Assembly: GCA_963798655.1 (NCBI GenBank)
Contig: CAWCUH010000004.1
Location: 1,054,001 to 1,118,000, forward strand
From: CAVSMC01 sp963798655
GTDB lineage: Bacteria > Pseudomonadota > Gammaproteobacteria > Burkholderiales > Casimicrobiaceae
Reading direction: 5' to 3'
Length of the DNA stretch: 64,000 nucleotides
Under the pieces are notes generated by a model, which did not search any database, had not been told where the DNA came from, and saw only the letters and a list, made by a program, of their open reading frames with translations. This document shows positions 1-8,872 of the stretch, one piece after another (the first letter of the stretch is position 1; each line of letters opens with the position of its first letter). Both the position numbers and the translations under genes were made by a program.

Positions 1-1600
1 TCGCCTGCAGCACGCGCACGGTCACGAGGTTCTTCGACTTCGCGAGCGCCATGCGGATCCGCATGGGTCCGTCGAACTTGCCGTCGTAGTTCTTCGGCTC
101 CCAGTCATCGCTGCCTGTCTGCGCGGCCGGCACGAAGAATGGCGCGTCGTTGACGATCGTCGCCGGCGTGAAGCCCTTCTCGAGCGCCGCCGAGTAGATG
201 AACGGCTTGAAGGCGGACCCCGGCTGGCGCAGGGCCTGCGTCACGTGGTTGAACTTGTTGTGGTCGTAGTCGAAGCCGCCCACGAGCGCGTAGATCGCGC
301 CGTCCTGGGGGCGCACCGACACGAAGGCGGCCTCGGCCTGCGGCAGCTGCGCGATTGCGTAACGGCCCTTGTCGTCCTTGGCGAGCCGGATTACCGCGCC
401 GGTGCGGATCCGGGTTGCCGCGGCCGCCTTGTCGCCGAGGGATCGCGCGGCGAACTTGAGGCCGTCGCCGGTGACGCTCACCGTCTCGCCATCCTCGAGC
501 AGGGCCTTGACCTCGCTCGCGCTCGCCGACAGGACGACCGCGGCGGCGATGCCCTCGCTGTCGATCGCCTCGGCGAACACGCGCTCGAGCGCCGCGTCGC
601 GCTCCGCCGGGTCGTCGGGCAGGCTCACGTACGACTCGGGACCGCGGTAGCCGTGACGGCGGTCGTAATCGAGCACTCCCCGACGTACAGCGGCATACGC
701 GGCTTCCTGGTCCGCTTTGCGGATCGTCGTGTAGACGGTGAGCCCGCGCGTGTAGGCGTCCTCGCCATACGCTTCGAACACGATTTGACGCGCCATCTCG
801 GCGACGAACTCGGCATGCGTCGGCATGGTTTCGTGCAAGCCCTGCCGAATCACCAATGGCGCACTTTGTGCTTCCCTGTACTGTTCATCGGTCAGGAAAC
901 GCAGTTCGTGCATGCGGCGCAGTACGTAGAGCTGGCGCGTCTTCGCGCGCTTCGGATTGCTGACCGGGTTGTACGCCGACGGTGCCTTGGGCAGGCCGGC
1001 GAGCATCGAAGCCTCGGCAACGCTCACGTCCTTGAGCGGCTTGCCGAAATAGATCTGTGACGCAGCCGCAAAGCCGTACGCGCGCTGGCCCAGGTAGATC
1101 TGGTTCACGTAGAGCTGGAGGATTTCGTCCTTGCTTAGATTGGCCTCGATCTTCCAGGCGAGCAGCACCTCGCGAAGCTTCCGCGTGAGGGTTTTCTCGC
1201 GCGTGAGGAAGAAGTTCCGCGCGACCTGCATGGTTATCGTGCCGGCCCCTTGCTGGGCGCCGCCCGACAGGTTTGCCGCGGCAGCCCGCAAGACGCTCAA
1301 GTAGTCAACACCGCCATGCTGATAGAAACGTTCGTCCTCAGCGGCCAAAATCGCCCTTTTCATGACATCCGGGACCTCGCCGATGCCGATGACGGAGCGG
1401 CGTTCCTCGCCGAATTCGCCGAGCAGGTCGCCTTCCGACGAGACGACCCGAAGCGGGATTTTCGGCTGGTAGTCGGTGAGCGTGTCGAGCGAGGGAAGGG
1501 TCGGATAGAGCAGCGCCAGAACGAACGCCGCGAGCAGGCTGCCGACGAGTGCCAGACCAAGCAGCACCGATCCGACGTAGAGCAGCCAGCGTTTTAGCAT
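1..1600 (-). CDS. ponA: Penicillin-binding protein 1A, N-terminal part (cut by window edge)
   Basis: Bifunctional class A penicillin-binding protein that polymerises and cross-links peptidoglycan from the periplasmic face of the inner membrane. Translating the minus strand from the ATG at 1600 gives a short cytoplasmic start (MLKRWLLYVG), one membrane anchor at about residues 8-32, and the GT51 transglycosylase motif EDERFYQHGG (residues 88-97). Further on is the transpeptidase SxxK motif in RQPGSAFKPF, with the acylated Ser near residue 462 (codon at 215-217). The frame stays open to position 1, so the C-terminus with the SxN and KTG motifs lies outside the window. It is divergent from pilM, the usual betaproteobacterial arrangement. 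Family assignment is secure; the choice of symbol (ponA or mrcA) is conventional. Confidence 0.95.
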   Translation of the reverse strand, partial: MLKRWLLYVGSVLLGLALVGSLLAAFVLALLYPTLPSLDTLTDYQPKIPLRVVSSEGDLLGEFGEERRSVIGIGEVPDVMKRAILAAEDERFYQHGGVDYLSVLRAAAANLSGGAQQGAGTITMQVARNFFLTREKTLTRKLREVLLAWKIEANLSKDEILQLYVNQIYLGQRAYGFAAASQIYFGKPLKDVSVAEASMLAGLPKAPSAYNPVSNPKRAKTRQLYVLRRMHELRFLTDEQYREAQSAPLVIRQGLHETMPTHAEFVAEMARQIVFEAYGEDAYTRGLTVYTTIRKADQEAAYAAVRRGVLDYDRRHGYRGPESYVSLPDDPAERDAALERVFAEAIDSEGIAAAVVLSASASEVKALLEDGETVSVTGDGLKFAARSLGDKAAAATRIRTGAVIRLAKDDKGRYAIAQLPQAEAAFVSVRPQDGAIYALVGGFDYDHNKFNHVTQALRQPGSAFKPFIYSAALEKGFTPATIVNDAPFFVPAAQTGSDDWEPKNYDGKFDGPMRIRMALAKSKNLVTVRVLQA

Positions 1601-1638
1601 AGGTGAATAAAACTTGGCGGACCGCGCACCGGATCGCG

Positions 1639-1644
1639 ATTATA
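1639..1644 (-). promoter_or_regulatory. Candidate -10 element of ponA
   Basis: The minus strand reads TATAAT here, 38 bases upstream of the ponA start codon, inside the 150-base divergent ponA/pilM spacer. No good -35 hexamer sits at 16-18 bases (the best is ATTAAA-like), so this is a consensus -10 only. On the plus strand the same spacer has a TTGACA at 1686-1691 that could serve pilM, but no matching -10 is visible. Confidence 0.4.
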
Positions 1645-1750
1645 GGCGCGGATGCAACAACTTTAATGCCAGCCGGCGGAACAATTTGACAAGATTCATA
1701 GTTGCTGCCAACCTTTAATGTAAGTTATCAGCATTGCGGTCAGGGACGCC

Positions 1751-2842
1751 ATGCTCGCTGAAAAACTCGGTTCCACGCTCGACCTCTTCAAGGCGAAGGC
1801 CCCTTCGCTGATAGGGGTCGACATCAGCTCGACCTCGATCAAGATGGTCGAACTCGGCGAGGCCGGCAAGGGCGCGTACCGGCTCGACCGCTACGCCATC
1901 GAGCCGCTGCCCAAGGACTGCGTCACCGACGGGAACATCGCGAACCTCGACCAGGTGAGCGATGCGCTGAAGCGCGCGTGGAAGCGCCTCGGCAGCCGCA
2001 ATCGCAACGTCGCGCTCGCGCTGCCCTCGGCGATGGTGATCACCAAGAAGATCATCGTGCCTTCCGGTCAGAAGGAGGAGGAGCTCGAGCTCACCGTCGA
2101 GGCCGAGGCCAATCAGTACATTCCCTTTGCCCTTGACGAGGTCAACCTGGACTTCCAGATCCTCGGTCCGGCGGTCAACAACCCCGACGAAGTGGAGGTG
2201 CTGATCGCGGCGTCGCGCAAGGAGAAGGTCGAGGACCGCGTCGCCATCGCTGAGGCGGCCGGACTCAAGCCGCGCGTCATGGACGTCGAGTCCTATGCGA
2301 CGCAGGAGGCGTTCGGACTCATCAGCCCGTCGCTGCCGGCGAACGGCCGCGACCAGAACATCGCGTTCGTCGACATCGGCGCGCACGTCACCCATTTCTA
2401 CGTCCTTCGCAACAACCAGTTCCTGTTCTCGCGCGACCAGGCGTTCGGCGGCAACCAGTTGACCCTCGACATCCAGCGCGCGTTCAATCTTTCGCCGGAG
2501 GAGGCCGAGTCGGCAAAGAAGAACCAGGGGCTGCCCGAGAATTATGACGCCGACGTGCTGCAGCCGTTCATGGAGACGCTCGCGCTCGAGATAACCCGGG
2601 CGCTGCAGTTCTTCTTCACGTCGACGTCGTACAACCAGGTCGACCAGATCGTGCTCGCCGGCGGCTGCGCGCTGCTGCCCGGTCTCGACGAGCTCGTCGC
2701 CAAGCGCGCGGGCGTCGCGACGATCGTCGCGAACCCGTTCGCAGGCATGGCGATGTCCGACCGCGTGCGGCCGCGCCAGCTCGCGCAGGACGCGCCGCAG
2801 CTCCTGATCGCCACCGGCCTCGCGATGCGGAGCTTCGAATGA
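1751..2842 (+). CDS. pilM: Type IV pilus assembly ATPase-like protein PilM
   Basis: Actin-fold cytoplasmic protein that binds the N-terminal tail of PilN and anchors the type IV pilus alignment subcomplex. The 363-residue product has the actin-like nucleotide-binding signatures: phosphate-1 loop GVDISSTSIKMVEL near residue 20, phosphate-2 loop FVDIGAHVTHFYV near residue 205, and the adenosine motif VLAGGCALLPGL near residue 305. Length is typical. The ATG is preceded by AGGGA at 5 bases. First gene of pilMNOPQ, 16 bases ahead of pilN, and divergent from ponA. Confidence 0.96.
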   Translation: MLAEKLGSTLDLFKAKAPSLIGVDISSTSIKMVELGEAGKGAYRLDRYAIEPLPKDCVTDGNIANLDQVSDALKRAWKRLGSRNRNVALALPSAMVITKKIIVPSGQKEEELELTVEAEANQYIPFALDEVNLDFQILGPAVNNPDEVEVLIAASRKEKVEDRVAIAEAAGLKPRVMDVESYATQEAFGLISPSLPANGRDQNIAFVDIGAHVTHFYVLRNNQFLFSRDQAFGGNQLTLDIQRAFNLSPEEAESAKKNQGLPENYDADVLQPFMETLALEITRALQFFFTSTSYNQVDQIVLAGGCALLPGLDELVAKRAGVATIVANPFAGMAMSDRVRPRQLAQDAPQLLIATGLAMRSFE

Positions 2843-2858
2843 GCGCGGAGGCCACGAA

Positions 2859-3512
2859 ATGACCGTCCGCATCAACCTGCTGCCGCACCGCGAGCAGAAG
2901 CGCGTCGCGCGCCAGCGGCAGTTCGTCGCCGTGGCCGTGGGCCTCGCGATCCTGGGACTCGCAACGATCGGCCTCGTCCACGTCGTTCTCGCGCAGCAGA
3001 TCGAGAACCAGAACAGCCGCAACAAGCTGCTGAAGACCGAGATCGCGAAGCTCGACGAGCAGATCAAGGAGATTGACCGGCTGCGCGAGCAGACGCAGGC
3101 GCTGCTTGCGCGAAAACAGGTCGTCGAAACGCTGCAGACCAACCGCACCGAGGGCGTGCACCTGCTCGACCAGATGGTCCGCCAGCTGCCCGACGGCATC
3201 TATCTCAAGTCCATCAAGCAGACGGGCACCAAGGTGACCATGGTCGGCTACGCGCAGTCGAACGCCCGCGTGTCGACGCTGATGCGCAACATCGAGTCGT
3301 CGCCGTGGCTCGAGCAGCCGGAGCTCGTCGAGATCAAGTCGATCCCGTCGCCGACGCAGAAGGATCTGCGGCTTAACGAGTTCACGCTGAACCTGCGGGT
3401 GAAGCGCGCGGCGCCGCCGGCCGATGCCGCAGGCGCGTCGGCAGCGAGCAAGGGCGCGCCGGCGAAGGCCGCGCCGGCATCCGCGCCCGCCAAGGCAGGA
3501 GCGAAGGCATGA
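2859..3512 (+). CDS. pilN: Type IV pilus inner-membrane protein PilN
   Basis: Bitopic inner-membrane protein of the pilus alignment complex; it pairs with PilO in the periplasm and recruits PilM in the cytoplasm. The product (217 aa) begins with the PilM-binding tail motif INLLPHREQKR (residues 5-15). A single membrane helix at about 23-45 follows, then a predicted coiled coil (about 48-95) and the compact periplasmic domain. The C-terminus is an Ala/Lys-rich tail (from about residue 185) not needed for the fold and variable between species. The stop overlaps the pilO start (ATGA at 3509-3512). Confidence 0.95.
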   Translation: MTVRINLLPHREQKRVARQRQFVAVAVGLAILGLATIGLVHVVLAQQIENQNSRNKLLKTEIAKLDEQIKEIDRLREQTQALLARKQVVETLQTNRTEGVHLLDQMVRQLPDGIYLKSIKQTGTKVTMVGYAQSNARVSTLMRNIESSPWLEQPELVEIKSIPSPTQKDLRLNEFTLNLRVKRAAPPADAAGASAASKGAPAKAAPASAPAKAGAKA

Positions 3513-4153
3513 CGCTCGACGATCTGCGCCGTCTGAACATCCGCGACGTCGGCAACTGGCCGCTGCTGCCGAAGATCGGCATCCTGACGCTCGTGTTCAT
3601 CGGCATCCTCGGCGCCGGCGCGCTGCTCGACTGGAAGGACCAGTACGACTCGCTCGAGCGCGCGCAGCAGGAGGAGACGAAGCTGCGCGAGCAATATGCG
3701 ACGAAGAAGGCGAAGGCGGTGAACTTCGACCTCTACGTGCAGCAGCTGAAGGAAATCGAGCAGTCGTTCGGCGCGCTGCTGAAGCAGCTGCCGAACAAGT
3801 CCGAGATGGATGCTCTGCTGACCGACATCAACCAGGCCGGCCTCGGCCGCGGCCTCGCGTTCGAGTTGTTCAAGCCGGCGGCGCAGGAGCGGCTCGCCGA
3901 GTTCTACGCCGAGCTGCCGATCAACGTGAAGATCACCGGCAGCTACCACGACATGGGCGCCTTCGCGAGCGACGTCGCGCAGCTGCCGCGCATCGTCACG
4001 CTGAACGACGTCGCGATCGCGAACGACAAGGGTGTGCTGACGATGGAGGCGGTCGCGAAGACGTTCCGCTACCTCGACGAGGAAGAAATCGCGAAGCAGC
4101 GGCGCCTGCAGAAGGAAGCGAAGGACAAGAAAGAAGGCAAGGGCAAGAAATGA
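3509..4153 (+). CDS. pilO: Type IV pilus inner-membrane protein PilO
   Basis: Partner of PilN in the inner-membrane platform that links the motor to the secretin. The 214-residue protein has a short cytoplasmic N-terminus, one membrane helix (about residues 22-41, ILTLVFIGILGAGALL), a coiled-coil stretch rich in Glu/Gln/Lys (about 45-90), and the ferredoxin-like periplasmic domain. The tail is very Lys-rich. It overlaps pilN by 4 bases and pilP by 4 bases, so translation is probably coupled across the operon. Confidence 0.94.
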   Translation: MTLDDLRRLNIRDVGNWPLLPKIGILTLVFIGILGAGALLDWKDQYDSLERAQQEETKLREQYATKKAKAVNFDLYVQQLKEIEQSFGALLKQLPNKSEMDALLTDINQAGLGRGLAFELFKPAAQERLAEFYAELPINVKITGSYHDMGAFASDVAQLPRIVTLNDVAIANDKGVLTMEAVAKTFRYLDEEEIAKQRRLQKEAKDKKEGKGKK

Positions 4154-4698
4154 GACGCTGGGCGATCCTCGTTTGCGCGAGCGCGCTGCTCGCGGCCTGC
4201 GGCGGCGAGAGCCACCAGGACCTTCGTGCATGGATGGCCGAGCAGGGGAAGAACTCCAAGGGCAAGCTCGATCCGCTTCCGCAGATGAAGCCGTACGAGC
4301 CGTTCGCGTACAACGCGTTCGACATGCCCGATCCGTTCAAGCCGCGCAAGATCGAGCCGGCGAAGAGCGGCGGCAAGCTCGCGCCCGACATGGCGAGACG
4401 CAAGGAGCCGCTCGAGGCGTATCCGCTCGAGGCGCTCAACATGGTCGGCACGCTGCAGCGCGACCGCACGATGTTCGGCCTCGTGCGCACGCCGGAGCGC
4501 GATCTCTACCAGATCCGTGCCGGCAACTACGTCGGCCAGAACTTCGGCGTCGTGACGGCGGTAACCGATAACGAAATCAAGCTGCGCGAGCTCGTGCAGG
4601 ATGGCTCCGGGGACTGGACCGAGCGATCGAGCACACTGCAGCTCTTGCAGAACGACACGAAGACGGCACAGGGAACTCCACAGGGGAACAGAAGATGA
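4150..4698 (+). CDS. pilP: Type IV pilus pilotin-like lipoprotein PilP
   Basis: Periplasmic lipoprotein that connects the PilN/PilO platform to the PilQ secretin through its C-terminal HR domain. The ATG at 4150 overlaps the pilO stop (ATGA). Translation gives 182 residues with a lipoprotein signal ending in a clear lipobox (LLAACGG, modified Cys near residue 17). A flexible Pro/Lys-rich linker follows, containing MPDPFKPRK, and then the beta-rich domain with the typical YPLEALNMVGTL start and GNYVGQNFG motif. Other longer readings in this frame start inside pilN and are not real starts. Confidence 0.93.
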   Translation: MRRWAILVCASALLAACGGESHQDLRAWMAEQGKNSKGKLDPLPQMKPYEPFAYNAFDMPDPFKPRKIEPAKSGGKLAPDMARRKEPLEAYPLEALNMVGTLQRDRTMFGLVRTPERDLYQIRAGNYVGQNFGVVTAVTDNEIKLRELVQDGSGDWTERSSTLQLLQNDTKTAQGTPQGNRR

Positions 4699-6950
4699 GC
4701 GCGAACCGTTGGCTTGTCGCCGGCGCTGCGCGGGCGCGATTGATGCGCGCCGCGTGCGCATGGCTCGTTGCCGCGCTGGCGCTGGCGGTCACAGGGACGG
4801 CGTTCGCGCAAGCCGGCAACAGCCTGGATGGCCTGTCGGTGTCGAAAGGGACGTCGGGACGCACGATCGTCAAGTTCACGCTGCGCGCCGCGCCGGCGAA
4901 TCCTCCGGCCGGCTTCGCCATCGCGAGCCCGCCGCGGATCGCGCTCGACTTCCCCGACACGGTGAACGGCCTTGGCGCGAATCAGCGCAACATCGACGAC
5001 GCCGCGCTGCGCAGCCTCAACGTCGTGCAGGCCGGCAACCGCACGCGCGTCGTGTTCAACCTGAACAAGCCGCAGACGTTCGAGACGCAGGTCGAGGGCA
5101 ATTCGGTGCTGGTCACGCTGTTCGACCAGTCCGAGCAGCTCGACTCGCGCACGCAGGTCGTGCAGCGCTTCGCCGAGGCGCGCCCGGGCGACGTCCAGCA
5201 TTCGCTGCGCGACGTCGACTTCCGCCGCGGTCGCAACGGCGAGGGACGGATCATCGTCGATCTCTCCGACCCGTCCACCGGCATCGACATCCGCCAGCAG
5301 GGGCGCACGCTGATCGTCGACTTCATCCGCACGAACCTGCCGCGAAACCTCGAGCGCCGGCTCGACGTCGGCGACTTCGGCACACCCGTGCTGTCGATCG
5401 ACACGTTCAACCAGGGCGGCAACGCGCGCATGGTGATCGAGCCGAAAGGCCTGTGGGAGCACTCGGCGTATCAGGCCGACAACCGCTTCATCCTCGAGGT
5501 GAAGCCGGTGCAGGAGGACCCGAACAAGCTCGTGCAGGGAACGCGCCAGGGCTACAAGGGCGAGAAGCTGTCGCTCAACTTCCAGAACGTCGAAGTGCGT
5601 GCCGTGCTGCAGGTGATCGCCGACTTCACCGGCCTCAACATCATCACGAGCGACACGGTGAACGGCAGCCTGACGCTGCGCCTGAAGGACATTCCGTGGG
5701 ACCAGGCGCTCGACATCATCATGCAGACGAAGGGCCTCGACATGCGCAAGAACGGCACGGTCGTTCTGATCGCGCCGCGCGAGGAGCTTGCGCTGAAGGA
5801 GAAGCAGCAACTCGAGGCGCAGCAGCAGATCGGCGATCTCGAGCCGCTGCTGACCGAATCGTTCCAGCTCAATTACGCGAAGTCGACCGACATCCTGAAC
5901 ATCATCACCGTCGGCGGCAGCGCCGGCGGCGCGACGCTCGGTGGCGCCGGCGCTGCCGCAGGTAGCCACGACCGCTTCCTGTCGAAGCGCGGCTCCGCGT
6001 TCGTCGATCCGCGCACCAACATCCTGTTCATCACCGACGTCGCGAGCAAGCTCGAGGAAGTGCGGCGGATGATCCGCCAGATCGACACCGCCGTGCGCCA
6101 GGTGGTGATCGAGGCGCGCATCGTCGTCGCGACCGACAAGTTCAGCCATCAGCTCGGCGTGCGCTTCGGCCAGCAAACCGGATTCACCATCGGCAAGCGT
6201 TACGCGGCGGGCAGCGGCGGCACGCTCAGCACGCAGCCGGTCGTGCACCTCGAAGGCGACCGCATCGTGCGCGACACCCGCACGCAGACGCCGTTCGAGC
6301 TTGCGTCGGGCATCGCGACCGCCGGCTACTCCGACAATCCGCAGCTCAACGTGAACCTGCCGGTGCCGAACCCCGCCGGCCAGCTCGCGCTCACGCTGAT
6401 CAACCTCGGCAGCGGCAACCTGATCAACCTCGAGCTCTCCGCGCTCGAGTCGGACAATCGCGGCAAGGTCGTGTCGAGCCCGCGCGTGGTCACAGCGGAC
6501 AACCAGAAGGCGCACATCGAGCAGGGCACCGAAATTCCGTACGTGACGCCCGGCTCGGCGAACTCGCCGGCCACCGTGTCGTTCAAGAAGGCGGTGCTGC
6601 GTCTCGACGTCACGCCGCAGATCACGCCGGACAACCGCATCATCATGACGGTCGAGGTGCGCAAGGATTCGGTCGGCGAGTTCATCAATCTCGGCGGCGG
6701 CTTCCAGGTTCCGGCGATCGACACCAAGAACGTCACGACGCAGATCGTCGTCAACAACGGCGACACCGCGGTCATCGGCGGCATCTACGAGGAAACGATC
6801 CGCAACGACGTGAACAAGGTGCCGGTGCTCGGTGATCTTCCGATCTTCGGCTACCTGTTCAAGCAGACCGGCCGCTCGAGCGACAAGACCGAGCTGCTGA
6901 TCTTCCTCACCCCGCGCGTCGTCAAGGAATCGATCAACGCGGTGAAGTGA
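4695..6950 (+). CDS. pilQ: Type IV pilus outer-membrane secretin PilQ
   Basis: Forms the multimeric outer-membrane channel through which the pilus passes. The 751-residue protein has an N-terminal membrane signal (about residues 14-40, ending in FAQA), two AMIN peptidoglycan-binding domains (about 45-250) and the STN/N0 domain starting near LSLNFQNVEVRAVLQVI. A secretin N1 region follows, with a Gly/Ala-rich insert (GGSAGGATLGGAGAAAG) and the C-terminal secretin barrel. The barrel carries the family signatures NRIIMTVEVRKD and VPVLGDLPIFGYLFK. Start overlaps the pilP stop (ATGA). A stem-loop follows 5 bases after the stop. Confidence 0.97.
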   Translation: MSANRWLVAGAARARLMRAACAWLVAALALAVTGTAFAQAGNSLDGLSVSKGTSGRTIVKFTLRAAPANPPAGFAIASPPRIALDFPDTVNGLGANQRNIDDAALRSLNVVQAGNRTRVVFNLNKPQTFETQVEGNSVLVTLFDQSEQLDSRTQVVQRFAEARPGDVQHSLRDVDFRRGRNGEGRIIVDLSDPSTGIDIRQQGRTLIVDFIRTNLPRNLERRLDVGDFGTPVLSIDTFNQGGNARMVIEPKGLWEHSAYQADNRFILEVKPVQEDPNKLVQGTRQGYKGEKLSLNFQNVEVRAVLQVIADFTGLNIITSDTVNGSLTLRLKDIPWDQALDIIMQTKGLDMRKNGTVVLIAPREELALKEKQQLEAQQQIGDLEPLLTESFQLNYAKSTDILNIITVGGSAGGATLGGAGAAAGSHDRFLSKRGSAFVDPRTNILFITDVASKLEEVRRMIRQIDTAVRQVVIEARIVVATDKFSHQLGVRFGQQTGFTIGKRYAAGSGGTLSTQPVVHLEGDRIVRDTRTQTPFELASGIATAGYSDNPQLNVNLPVPNPAGQLALTLINLGSGNLINLELSALESDNRGKVVSSPRVVTADNQKAHIEQGTEIPYVTPGSANSPATVSFKKAVLRLDVTPQITPDNRIIMTVEVRKDSVGEFINLGGGFQVPAIDTKNVTTQIVVNNGDTAVIGGIYEETIRNDVNKVPVLGDLPIFGYLFKQTGRSSDKTELLIFLTPRVVKESINAVK

Positions 6951-6955
6951 AAGAC

Positions 6956-6982
6956 GCATCGGTCGCTGGCGGCGACCGATGC
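6956..6982 (+). terminator. Stem-loop after pilQ, possible terminator
   Basis: An 11-bp perfect inverted repeat (GCATCGGTCGC at 6956-6966 and its complement at 6972-6982, 5-base loop) starts 5 bases after the pilQ stop. No T-run follows, so it may be an attenuator, an RNA-stabilising hairpin or a Rho-assisted end rather than a strong intrinsic terminator. The remaining spacer before aroK holds two smaller hairpins (GGCAC/GTGCC at 7066-7079, GGAGCG/CGCTCC near 7035) and a degenerate REP-like copy. Confidence 0.45.
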
Positions 6983-7093
6983 GCGTTCGGTGAGCGTTAA
7001 CTGCGCGGAGCGCACGCTAAGCGACCAAAGGGAGCGGCGCTCGCTCCGCGTCGGTCCAGGAGCAGGGCACGAGAGTGCCTGCGATTGGAAACC

Positions 7094-7138
7094 CATTCGT
7101 CGTCCCGCGAAACGCGCAGGGACCCAGCGTCTTTCGGC
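7094..7138 (+). repeat. REP-like element, degenerate single copy
   Basis: This 45-base stretch matches the unit of the paired REP-like element at 35408-35483: GTCGTCCCGCG, a short A-rich loop, GCGCAGGGACCCAG, then CGTCTTT. The central CCCGCG...CGC can fold into a hairpin. It lies in the pilQ-aroK spacer. Finding the family at two places in one window suggests a dispersed genomic repeat. Confidence 0.55.
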
Positions 7139-7187
7139 TGTTCTCCCCTTGGGGGCGACGGCCGAGACGATCCACTACAATGCCGCG

Positions 7188-7728
7188 GTGCAGCTGCATC
7201 GAGGCAACCTGTTCCTGATCGGACTGCCGGGCGCGGGCAAAACGACGCTCGGACGCCAGCTCGCGCGTCGCCTCGGCAAGGCGTTCCTCGACGCCGACAT
7301 CGAGCTCGAGCATCGGCTCGGCGTGACGATCGCGACGATCTTCGAGATTGAAGGCGAAGCGAGCTTCCGCGATCGCGAGGAAGCGGTGATCGCCGAAGTG
7401 ACCGCACGAACCAATGTCGTCCTTGCGACCGGCGGAGGCTGCGTGATCCGCGAGGCGAACCGCGCGACGGCTGCGCGACAACGGCACGGTCGTCTATCTG
7501 CACGCGGAGGCGGCAACCGTCCACGCGCGCACGCGGCGAAACCGCAATCGTCCGCTGTTGAACACTGCGGACCCGCTCGCGCGTCTCGCCGAGCTGTATG
7601 CGCAGCGCGACGCGCTCTATCGCGAGATCGCCGATCGCGTGGTCGAGTCGGACCGCGACGTGCTTGCGCGCTTCGCGCAGGAGCTCGAGGGCGCGCAGCG
7701 CAACCCGCTGCGCGCGGTCAACCGGTGA
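7188..7728 (+). CDS. aroK: Shikimate kinase (reading frame shifted once)
   Basis: Phosphorylates shikimate with ATP in the chorismate pathway. The first part, from GTG 7188, shows the Walker A loop GLPGAGKTTLGR, the shikimate-binding DADIELE, FRDREE and the ATGGGCVI motif. At about 7466-7472 (CGCGCGA context) the frame must move by +1. After the shift the lid and C-terminal part are intact (RRLRDNGTVVYLHAEA ... RNRNRPLL ... ELYAQRDALY), ending at the TGA 7726-7728. With one base removed the product is 179 residues, normal for the family. The stop overlaps the aroB start (GTGA). An ATG at 7180 is out of frame. A single-base sequence error is more likely than a true pseudogene, because aroK is essential for aromatic synthesis and both halves are well conserved. 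Confidence 0.88.
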
Positions 7729-8811
7729 GCGGCGCCACGCTGCGCGTCGACGTCGCGCTCGGCGAGCGCAGCTATCCGGTGCACATCGGCGCGGACCTGA
7801 TCGGCGGCGCCGGCGAGCTGATCGCGGCCCACCTCGCGCAGCCCCGTGCGATCGTGGTGACGAATCCGATCGTCGCCGCGCACTGGCTCGAGCCGCTGCG
7901 CGCAGCGCTCGCCTCGGCGCGCGTCGACACGGCGACATCGTCATCGCCGACGGCGAGCAGCAGCAAGACGCTCGCAACCGTCGCCGACCTCGTGAGCCGC
8001 CTGCTCGAAGCGCGCGCCGAGCGGCGCACGACGCTGATCGCGCTCGGCGGCGGTGTGGTCGGCGACATCGTCGGCTTCACCGCGGCGATCTACCAGCGCG
8101 GCATGCCGTTCGTGCAGGTGCCGACGACGCTGCTCGCGCAGGTCGACTCGTCGGTCGGCGGCAAGACCGGCGTGAACCACCCGCTCGGCAAGAACATGAT
8201 CGGCGCATTCCACCAGCCGGTTGCCGTGCTCGCCGACACGTCGTCCCTTGCGACGCTGCCCGACCGCGAGCTCGCCGCCGGGCTCGCCGAAGTCATCAAG
8301 TACGGCGCGATCCGCGACGCGCGCTTCTTCGACTGGCTCGAGGCGAACATCGATCGCCTGCGGGGTCGCGACGCCGATGCGCTCGCGCATGCCATTGCGA
8401 CGAGTTGCCGGATCAAGGCCGAGATCGTCGCCGCCGACGAGCGCGAGACCGGCGAGCGCGCGCTGCTCAACTTCGGACACACGTTCGGCCACGCGATCGA
8501 GGCGGCGCTCGGCTACGGCGAGTGGCTGCACGGCGAGGCGGTCGCCGCCGGCATGGTGCTCGCCGCATCGCTGTCGCGGCGGCTCGGCATGGCGAGCGAC
8601 GTCGACGTCGCGCGATTGCGCACGCTGATCGCGCGCGCCGGGCCTTCCCGCCGACGCGCCGCGGCTCGGCGCCGCGCGCTACGTCGATCTCATGCGCGTC
8701 GACAAGAAGGTGCGCGACGGCGCGCTGCGATTCGTGCTGCTCGACGCAATCGGCGCAGCGCGGGTGCGCGCCGACGTGCCGGACGCGGACGTCGCCGGCG
8801 TGTTCGGCTGA
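7725..8811 (+). CDS. aroB: 3-dehydroquinate synthase (three apparent indels)
   Basis: NAD- and zinc-dependent enzyme converting DAHP to 3-dehydroquinate, the step before AroD in the shikimate pathway. The GTG at 7725 overlaps the aroK stop. The core is intact: GGGVVGDIVGF, VPTTLLAQVDSSVGGKTG, NHPLGKNMIGAF, and the metal-binding HTFGHAIEA and HGEAVA region. Two shifts around 7925-7967 compensate each other; the segment between them reads DIVIADGEQ in the neighbouring frame, exactly what the family has there. A third (+1) lies near 8640, after which the C-terminus continues in the correct frame (GLPADAPRLG ... MRVDKKVRDGALRF) to TGA 8811. Corrected length is about 361 aa, typical. The indels probably reflect sequencing error. 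Confidence 0.9.
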
Positions 8812-8828
8812 CGAACGGTGAGTCAAAG

Positions 8829-8854
8829 CAAACGGCGCCCGCGGGCGCCGTTTG
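8829..8854. terminator. Bidirectional terminator between aroB and the lipoprotein gene
   Basis: A perfect 12-bp inverted repeat (CAAACGGCGCCC at 8829-8840, complement at 8843-8854) sits 18 bases after the aroB stop and 19 bases after the stop of the converging lipoprotein gene. The A-rich left flank and TTTG right flank let it work in both directions. The GC-rich stem with short A/T edges is the usual intrinsic terminator form in this window (compare 54845-54869). Confidence 0.75.
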
Positions 8855-8872
8855 CGTCGTGCGTGCTGCGGC

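Noticed and set aside
1686..1730. Complete pilM promoter from TTGACA
   Set aside because: No acceptable -10 lies 16-18 bases downstream; TTATCA at 1725 pairs only with a weak TTGCTG. Not enough to call.
4527..6959. Long minus-strand open frame (810 codons) opposite pilQ
   Set aside because: Composition is Arg/Asp/Leu/Val-rich shadow typical of the antisense of GC-rich genes, with no domain or start signal. The same applies to long frames opposite gltB (10478-12985), priA, argS, liuD and others.
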